From contig JANRAA010000194.1 in the NCBI GenBank assembly GCA_030728235.1, positions 1-11,970 on the forward strand: DNA of 11,970 nt, read 5' to 3'. The notes under the pieces are model-generated. The model saw nothing but the letters and a program-made list of their open reading frames with translations. It was not told the origin of the DNA and ran no database searches. This document shows, one piece after another, positions 6,672 through 11,970 of the stretch. Numbering within the stretch: position 1 is the stretch's first letter; each line of letters opens with the position of its first letter. Source of the DNA: Flavobacteriales bacterium (GTDB taxonomy: Bacteria > Bacteroidota > Bacteroidia > Flavobacteriales_D > Sanyastnellaceae). A program made the position numbers and the translations under genes.

Positions 6672-8045
6672 TTACAATGTTTTCATCCATTCGCTGATCG
6701 GTCCTGCCAATCGGTCAATGTCGCCTGCGCCCAGTGTTAATAGCACTTCTGGCGGGTCGGATTTTAACGCATCTAATAACTGGGTTTTTGCAACCAGTTT
6801 TTTGTTGTTACTCACTATTTTATCCAACAACCATTGTGAATCAATTCCTAAAATGGGTTCTTCTCTTGCTGGGTATATGTCGAGCAGTATTATTTTATCA
6901 AGTAAACCAAGGCTTTCAGCGAATTCATCTCCAAAGTCACGCGTCCTGCTGAACAGATGTGGTTGAAATATTCCTGTGATTATTTTGTCGGGATAGCTCG
7001 CGCGGGCAGCCTTAATGGTTGCTGTTATTTCTGTTGGGTGATGCGCATAGTCGTCGATGTAAACGTGGTTTTCGGTGTCTACATGGTACTCATACCTGCG
7101 CGCAATTCCGCGAAAGCTTTTCAGTGCGTTCTTTATTTCATTGGCATCAACACCCCTCAAAACAGCAACTGTAATGGCTGCACATGCATTGTTGAGGTTG
7201 TGAAATCCGGGCATCGAAATTTCCAAATCTTCTATTATCCCTTCCGGATAAACGAAGTCGAAATATGTTTTTGGTCCGTCAATCAATATCCGCGAACAGC
7301 GATAATCTGCGTGATCGCTCAGCCCGTAGGTATGGTAATCAGAGAATCCTTCGAAATCTATCTGATCATTCAATAAAAGTATTCCGCCCGGCTTCACGCA
7401 CTTTGCAAATGTTCGGTAAGTGCTGCGCATCTCTTCGGCTGTGCCATAAATGTCTAAATGATCGGGGTCTATAGACGTTATAACGGCAATTTCTGGCGTC
7501 AAGGCTAGAAACGAGCGGTCGTATTCATCGGCCTCAATCACGTTCCACGCATCGGCGTTAGAGAACAGAAAGTTTGTTGAATAGTTCGAGGCAATTCCGC
7601 CCAAAAAGGCATTGCATCCGTGGTCTGAAGAGAAAAGAAGGTGAGCTACAAAGCTCGAAGTTGTTGTTTTTCCGTGAGTTCCGGCAACCGCTATGCTTCT
7701 TCCTTGGTTGGTGATCCACCCCAATACTTCGCTTCTTTTATGCACGGCATATCTGTTATCTCTAAACCAGTTCAACTCTCCATGTGTTGAAGGAATTGCA
7801 GGTGTGTAAATAACGAGTTGCTTTTCTTTCGGGGTGTGCCGAATGATGTGGGGCAGGTCGTTGACCATGTCTGAGAAATGGACGCTTATTCCTTCCATTT
7901 CAAGTTCTGTAGTGAGCGGCGATGAGGTGCGGTCGTATCCCATAACCGTTTTGCCATGTTGGTGAAAGTATCGAGCCAAGGCGCTCATGCCTATTCCACC
8001 AATTCCGATAAAATAAACGACTTCAATTTCAGTTAATCGGATCAT
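6672..8045 (-). CDS. murC: UDP-N-acetylmuramate--L-alanine ligase MurC
   Basis: MurC is the cytoplasmic ligase that adds L-alanine to UDP-N-acetylmuramic acid using ATP, the first amino-acid step of the peptidoglycan stem peptide. Its 457 residues show the N-terminal nucleotide-sugar motif GIGGIGMSALA (14-24), the ATP loop GTHGKTTT (122-129), EADEYDRSF (171-179) with the metal/carbamate-region acids, HNLNNACAA (282-290), RRYEY (316-320), DDYAHHPTE (331-339, characteristic of MurC) and QPHLFSRT (361-368). The length is normal. Its ATG overlaps the murG TGA in an ATGA junction, indicating translational coupling. The GIGGIGMSALA motif and DDYAHHPTE separate it from MurD and from Mpl. Confidence 0.97.
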   Translation of the reverse strand: MIRLTEIEVVYFIGIGGIGMSALARYFHQHGKTVMGYDRTSSPLTTELEMEGISVHFSDMVNDLPHIIRHTPKEKQLVIYTPAIPSTHGELNWFRDNRYAVHKRSEVLGWITNQGRSIAVAGTHGKTTTSSFVAHLLFSSDHGCNAFLGGIASNYSTNFLFSNADAWNVIEADEYDRSFLALTPEIAVITSIDPDHLDIYGTAEEMRSTYRTFAKCVKPGGILLLNDQIDFEGFSDYHTYGLSDHADYRCSRILIDGPKTYFDFVYPEGIIEDLEISMPGFHNLNNACAAITVAVLRGVDANEIKNALKSFRGIARRYEYHVDTENHVYIDDYAHHPTEITATIKAARASYPDKIITGIFQPHLFSRTRDFGDEFAESLGLLDKIILLDIYPAREEPILGIDSQWLLDKIVSNNKKLVAKTQLLDALKSDPPEVLLTLGAGDIDRLAGPISEWMKTL

Positions 8046-9142
8046 GACAATAGTTTTTGTAGCTCGTCGACAACAGTTGCCGCGGCCTGTGGTTTCGCAA
8101 AAACTTGCATGTAATTGCGCATTTGTATTTTCCGATTTTCATCGCGCATCAGCGCGGATGTTGAAGCTCCGAGTGTACTTACAACGTCTGCATCTTTGAT
8201 CAGCAACGCTGCCCCGCTATCGGTCATGGCTTTGGCGTTGTGCGTTTGATGGTCTTCGGCAACGTGCGGAGACGGGACTAGTATTGTTGGCTTGGCAATC
8301 ATGGCCAGTTCTGCTATCGACATAGCCCCCGCGCGGCTAACAATGATGTCAGCAATTCCGTATGCTTTGTTCATCGAGGAGATGAACCCAATAGGATGCA
8401 AATGGTCATGATTGTTTTCAGCTACGAACTTCGTGTTGCTGTCTAAAAAGCGTGTTCCCGTTTGCCATAGCACTTGTATGTTTTCGTCTTTCCAAATGCC
8501 AGCTGCTTGTCGCACGGCGTCGTTCAGCGATTTTGCACCCAAACTGCCACCCATCACAAATAGGGTTTTCTTTCCAGGTTCCAACCCGAATTCTTTGTAG
8601 TCGGCATCGGTAATGGCTCCTCCGCCAAAAACGTTTCGCAGTGGATTACCGGTGTAGATTGTTTTTTCTTTCGGAAACCATTTCGACATTTCCTCAAAGC
8701 CTGTGCAGATGCAATCCACACGCTTTGAAAGTATTTTGTTGGTTATTCCAGGATATGAGTTTTGTTCTTGGATCAGGGTCGCTATGTGCTTCTTGGTTGC
8801 AGCAAAAAGCAGCGGACCACTGGCGTAGCCACCCACTCCAATGGCAGCTTGTGGGTTAAAGTCTTTGATGATTTGTTTCGACCTCCGCACACTGCGTATC
8901 ACACGCGGTAAGAATCCAAGATTTTTTTTGCTGAAGATTTTTCTTTCTAACCCCGCTATGTCTAACCCTTCAATGCGGTACCCTGCTTGCGGTACCTTTT
9001 CCATTTCCATCCGCCCGATGGCGCCTACAAAAAGTATCTCGCAGTTTGGATTGCGACGACGTATCTCATCGGCGATAGCCAAGGCGGGGTATATGTGGCC
9101 TCCTGTTCCGCCACCACTAATGATAATGCGGTCAAGAGGCAT
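8042..9142 (-). CDS. murG: MurG, lipid II-forming GlcNAc transferase
   Basis: MurG transfers GlcNAc from UDP-GlcNAc to lipid I at the inner face of the cytoplasmic membrane, making lipid II. From the ATG at 9142 it has 366 residues, the family's usual length. Motifs are the first glycine loop GGGTGGH (10-16), a second glycine-rich region GVGGYASGP (102-110), EQNSYPG (126-132), the third loop GGSLGA (198-203), and the sugar-nucleotide site SRAGAMSIAE (269-278) with AEDHQTHNA (295-303). The frame stays open to 9229 inside ftsW, but the extra 29 residues are unlike the family and MPLDRIIISGGGTGGH is the expected start. The gene overlaps the 3' end of ftsW by 11 bases and the start of murC by 4. 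Confidence 0.97.
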   Translation of the reverse strand: MPLDRIIISGGGTGGHIYPALAIADEIRRRNPNCEILFVGAIGRMEMEKVPQAGYRIEGLDIAGLERKIFSKKNLGFLPRVIRSVRRSKQIIKDFNPQAAIGVGGYASGPLLFAATKKHIATLIQEQNSYPGITNKILSKRVDCICTGFEEMSKWFPKEKTIYTGNPLRNVFGGGAITDADYKEFGLEPGKKTLFVMGGSLGAKSLNDAVRQAAGIWKDENIQVLWQTGTRFLDSNTKFVAENNHDHLHPIGFISSMNKAYGIADIIVSRAGAMSIAELAMIAKPTILVPSPHVAEDHQTHNAKAMTDSGAALLIKDADVVSTLGASTSALMRDENRKIQMRNYMQVFAKPQAAATVVDELQKLLS

Positions 9143-10328
9143 GGGCTGGTGAGTTAATGTCTGAATCAATAGGTGAATCAGCGTTTTCTTGCTCCCACTC
9201 TTCAGTGTTGTACACGCTTCTCGAAACACTCAGTATCATACCGATGGCCAGACAGGTGAATACTATCGAGGTTCCTCCCATACTTACCAGTGGCAAGGGC
9301 TGCCCGGTTGTTGGGAATAATTTCACTGCTACGGCCATGTTTATGATGGCTTGCATGACCAGGAGAAAGGAGAGGCCAAGGGCCAGAAGGCCACCAAAAT
9401 GCTTCGGACAGCGTGTCGCGGTCCGTATGCTTCGGTACAGTAAAATGAGGTATAAAAATAACACGCCTAAGCCACCGAATATGGCACCATATTCTTCAAT
9501 TATAAAGGCGTAAATCATGTCTGAATAGGGGTGAGGCAGATAGTTGCGAGACGATCCGCTTCCAGGTCCTGAAGGAATAACTCCTCCGCGATAAATGGCT
9601 ACTTGCGCAAGATCTGACTGGTAGTTTCCTTCAGCGTTTGGTTCGGTGAAATTCTCAATACGGTGAATCCATGTGTCGAGTCGAGGAAACGACCCTGGAA
9701 CAGCTTTTCCAACGAGGAACACTGCGACCAATCCGGCAACACCCAAGCCGGCAATTTGAAACAGGTGTCGTATAGAAACTCCGCCAATAAACATCATGAG
9801 AAAACACACCGCAAAAAGCATGGCTGCTGTAGAAAAGTTTGCGGGTAGAATCAATCCGCAAATAACTACTGGTGCGGCCAGAATGGGAAGTATGCCTGCG
9901 TTGAACTCATGCAGTTTGGTGCGGTAGTGATTTAACTGTCGCGCCAAAAAGGTGATGAGGACAATCTTTGCAAGATCGGAAGTCTGGAACGATAATCCGA
10001 TCACAGGAATAGTTATCCATCTTTTTGCATCGTTGATGTTCGAGCCGAAAACCAATGTCAGCACCAAGAGCACTGCTGCTGCATAAATGAGGATCTGCGA
10101 GGCTCGAGAGAAATATTTGAAGTTGATTTTATGAACTACAAACATCACAACGAAGCCGATTCCGAACATCGATAAATGCTTAAATAAGAATCCAAGTGAG
10201 TTTCCACCAGCTTTAAAAGCCAGGGTAGAAATTGCACTATACACAGCAAGCAATGATAGAATAGACAACAAGAATGTCACCATCCAAATGACTTTATCGC
10301 CTTGTATTTTATTGAATATTGCTTGCAT
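9132..10328 (-). CDS. ftsW: FtsW, septal peptidoglycan polymerase (SEDS family)
   Basis: FtsW is a polytopic SEDS glycosyltransferase that polymerises lipid II at the septum together with its class B penicillin-binding protein partner. The 398 residues are mostly membrane helices; about ten can be counted. In the large extracellular loop, RNYLPHPYSDMIYAFIIEEYG carries Asp270, which aligns with the catalytic Asp of E. coli FtsW (297). The C-terminal motif FPTTGQPLPLVSMGGTS (338-354) is the classic signature. The usual QPSExxK is FQTSDLAK here (114-121), and the usual PDxGT is PANFST (162-167). FtsW rather than RodA is chosen because of its place between murD and murG. It ends in a polar cytoplasmic tail (about 371-398) and starts 8 bases after the murD stop. 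Confidence 0.96.
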   Translation of the reverse strand: MQAIFNKIQGDKVIWMVTFLLSILSLLAVYSAISTLAFKAGGNSLGFLFKHLSMFGIGFVVMFVVHKINFKYFSRASQILIYAAAVLLVLTLVFGSNINDAKRWITIPVIGLSFQTSDLAKIVLITFLARQLNHYRTKLHEFNAGILPILAAPVVICGLILPANFSTAAMLFAVCFLMMFIGGVSIRHLFQIAGLGVAGLVAVFLVGKAVPGSFPRLDTWIHRIENFTEPNAEGNYQSDLAQVAIYRGGVIPSGPGSGSSRNYLPHPYSDMIYAFIIEEYGAIFGGLGVLFLYLILLYRSIRTATRCPKHFGGLLALGLSFLLVMQAIINMAVAVKLFPTTGQPLPLVSMGGTSIVFTCLAIGMILSVSRSVYNTEEWEQENADSPIDSDINSPAHAS

Positions 10329-10336
10329 GGTTTTGC

Positions 10337-11686
10337 TTATAACGAGCGCACTGCTGCTTTAAATTGTTGTCCACGATCTTCGTAGTTCTCGAACAAATCG
10401 AAACTAGCACAAGCTGGTGATAATAGCACGGTGTCGCCGTCGTAACCTAGGTCATAGGCATGGCGCACAGCTTCGTTGGCACTGTCAGTCTCAATGATTT
10501 GATCAACCATCCCTGTAAAGGCCTCAATCAACTTGCTGTTATCGGTTCCTAAACAAATGATCGCTTTTACTTTGTGTTTTACCAATTCATAAAGCTCTGA
10601 GTAATCGTTTCCTTTGTCAACACCACCTGCGATCCAAATTACTGGTTTGTCTACGCTCTCAAGTGCATACCACGTTGAGTTGATGTTGGTGGCTTTACTA
10701 TCGTTAATGAAAGTAATGCCGTGAACTTTGGCAACGAATTCCAAACGGTGTTCTACGTTCTCAAAGTTCATCAAGCTGTCGCGCACCATCTCTTTGCGTA
10801 AATCAAAAAGTCTTGATGTTACGCCAGCTGCCATTGAATTGAACAGGTTGTGTTTGCCTTGCAGGGCTAGTTCTTGAATTTTCATAATGAATAATTCGTT
10901 TTGGGTGTTGATTTGTAATTGGTCTTGGTATATGCCGGCACCTTTGCCGCCTAAGGATTCTAATGTCTGTGAGGTCGATACAGGGAAGTATTGCTGTCTC
11001 AACGTGTGCTTTTTCAACTCTCCTTGAATCACGGGGTCGTCAGCGTTGGTAATGAGCACGTCATGCTCTGTCTGATTTTGTATGATTCTGAACTTCGACT
11101 CGATGTAGTTCTGGAAATGGTAATCGTACCGGTCCAAATGGTCGGGTGTGATGTTCAAAAGGATTGCTATGTCGGCCTTGAAGTCGCACATGCCATCAAG
11201 CTGAAAACTGCTCAATTCAAGCACGTAGATGTCGTATTTGTCATCGGCTACGCTGCGCGCGAAACTCTTACCTATATTCCCAGCGAGACCTACATTCAGT
11301 CCTGCATTCTTGAGTATGTGGTAGGTTAGCAGGGTAGTGGTTGTCTTTCCGTTGCTGCCTGTTATGGCAACTATCTTAGCATCCGTATATCTTCCAGCAA
11401 ATTCAATCTCACTGATTATCGGTGTGCCTTGCTCTTTGAGTTTTTTAATCAATGGAGCTTTGTCGGGAATACCCGGACTTTTAACAATCTCATCAGATGC
11501 GAGAATACGCTCTTCAGTATGTTGTCCGCTCTCGAAGGCTATGCCGGCGCTGGTTAACTCAGCTTTTCTGGCATCGGTTATCTGGCCCATGTCAGACACG
11601 AAAACGTCATAACCGTTTTTCTGTCCGAGCAGTGCCGCACCAATGCCGCTTTCGCCGCCACCCAATATGGTAAGCCTTGCTGCCAT
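10337..11686 (-). CDS. murD: UDP-N-acetylmuramoyl-L-alanine--D-glutamate ligase MurD
   Basis: MurD is the cytoplasmic ATP-dependent ligase that adds D-glutamate to UDP-MurNAc-L-Ala. Its 449 residues show the N-terminal loop GGGESGIGAAL (9-19), the ATP loop GSNGKTTT (110-117), ELSSFQLD (157-164), NITPDHLDRY (178-187), GKHNLFN (277-283), HRLEF (313-317), NDSKATN (328-334) and the C-terminal SPACASFDLFENYEDRG (423-439). All core Mur-ligase residues appear intact and the length is normal. Its ATG shares one base with the mraY stop (TAATG), so the two are translationally coupled. ELSSFQLD and SPACASFD separate it from MurC, MurE and MurF. Confidence 0.98.
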   Translation of the reverse strand: MAARLTILGGGESGIGAALLGQKNGYDVFVSDMGQITDARKAELTSAGIAFESGQHTEERILASDEIVKSPGIPDKAPLIKKLKEQGTPIISEIEFAGRYTDAKIVAITGSNGKTTTTLLTYHILKNAGLNVGLAGNIGKSFARSVADDKYDIYVLELSSFQLDGMCDFKADIAILLNITPDHLDRYDYHFQNYIESKFRIIQNQTEHDVLITNADDPVIQGELKKHTLRQQYFPVSTSQTLESLGGKGAGIYQDQLQINTQNELFIMKIQELALQGKHNLFNSMAAGVTSRLFDLRKEMVRDSLMNFENVEHRLEFVAKVHGITFINDSKATNINSTWYALESVDKPVIWIAGGVDKGNDYSELYELVKHKVKAIICLGTDNSKLIEAFTGMVDQIIETDSANEAVRHAYDLGYDGDTVLLSPACASFDLFENYEDRGQQFKAAVRSL

Positions 11687-11970
11687 TAGCGTACTTTAAG
11701 TGTTACGATGGTGAGCACTGCGAGCATAATTCCAATGATCCAGAAACGTGCTACGATCTTCGATTCTGGTAGGTTCTTCTTTTGATAGTGGTGGTGCAAC
11801 GGGGCCATGAGGAAAACGCGTCGCCCTTCCCCAGTGCGCGCTTTGGTGTACTTAAACCACGACACCTGAATCATTACCGATAGGTTTTCGATGAGGAAAA
11901 TTCCGCACAACACGGGTATCAATAGTTCTTTTCTGATTGCTATGGCGAACGTGGCTATGATTCCTCCAAG
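11686..11970 (-). CDS. mraY: MraY (phospho-MurNAc-pentapeptide transferase), 3' end only
   Basis: MraY is the inner-membrane enzyme that moves phospho-MurNAc-pentapeptide from UDP to undecaprenyl phosphate, giving lipid I. Only the last 94 residues are present; the frame is open through the right edge of the window, so the true start lies beyond it. The segment begins LGGIIATFAIAIRKE, continues with GIFLIENLSVMIQVSWFKY, then the active-site region MAPLHHHYQKK with its His triplet, ESKIVARFW, and a last membrane helix ending TLKVR. These are hallmark C-terminal MraY features. Its TAA overlaps the murD ATG by one base. Confidence 0.97.
   Translation of the reverse strand, partial: LGGIIATFAIAIRKELLIPVLCGIFLIENLSVMIQVSWFKYTKARTGEGRRVFLMAPLHHHYQKKNLPESKIVARFWIIGIMLAVLTIVTLKVR

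Noticed and set aside
9143..9229. Longer MurG with 29 extra N-terminal residues
   Set aside because: The extension lies inside ftsW coding sequence and is unlike MurG N-termini; ATG 9142 gives the family's usual start and length.
1..11970. Search for tRNA/rRNA genes, CRISPR repeats, transposases, insertion-sequence ends, integrase sites or riboswitches
   Set aside because: None was seen. Genes are tightly packed, the largest spacer is 207 bases, and no repeated units or mobile-element proteins were found by eye.

Overview
The window comes from a chromosome of the phylum Bacteroidota, most likely the order Flavobacteriales. Three things suggest this: FtsZ has the very long acidic linker and terminal tail typical of the group; a TAnnTTTG -7 promoter element precedes yqeY; and the division cluster runs mraY-murD-ftsW-murG-murC-ftsQ-ftsA with no ddl or murB. 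Assignment below order level is not supported.

Layout. Positions 1-166 hold the 3' end of a TauE/SafE-like membrane protein gene (+). A 207-base spacer leads to ftsZ (374-2161, +), a strong terminator (2180-2209), a promoter element and yqeY (2272-2721, +). yqeY meets tail to tail, with a shared CTAG at the stops, an exported protein of unknown function (2718-3245, -). Divergent from that gene is a secreted, cysteine-rich alpha/beta-hydrolase with a C-terminal dockerin-like calcium loop (3357-4499, +). A terminator hairpin (4498-4523) separates it from the end of the division and cell-wall (dcw) operon, which fills the rest of the window on the minus strand: ftsA, ftsQ, murC, murG, ftsW, murD and the 3' end of mraY, read from 11970 down to 4547. 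No spacer exceeds 300 bases, and I see no RNA gene, CRISPR array or mobile element.

How the genes work together. MraY makes lipid I. MurD and MurC are the D-Glu and L-Ala ligases of the earlier cytoplasmic steps, MurG makes lipid II, and FtsW polymerises it at the septum. FtsQ links the periplasmic part of the divisome, and FtsA anchors FtsZ filaments to the membrane. Minus-strand spacings of -1, 8, -11, -4, 3 and 10 bases point to one tightly coupled operon.

The main anomaly is that ftsZ and yqeY, normally directly downstream of ftsA on the same strand, lie on the opposite strand and converge on it. Flipping one segment, from the spacer upstream of ftsZ to the spacer downstream of ftsA (about 4.2 kb), restores contiguous ftsA-ftsZ-yqeY. 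A single local inversion therefore explains the arrangement and separates ftsZ transcription from the dcw operon. I see no clearly undescribed biological system. The most notable items are this rearrangement and the two lineage-type secreted genes carried with it.
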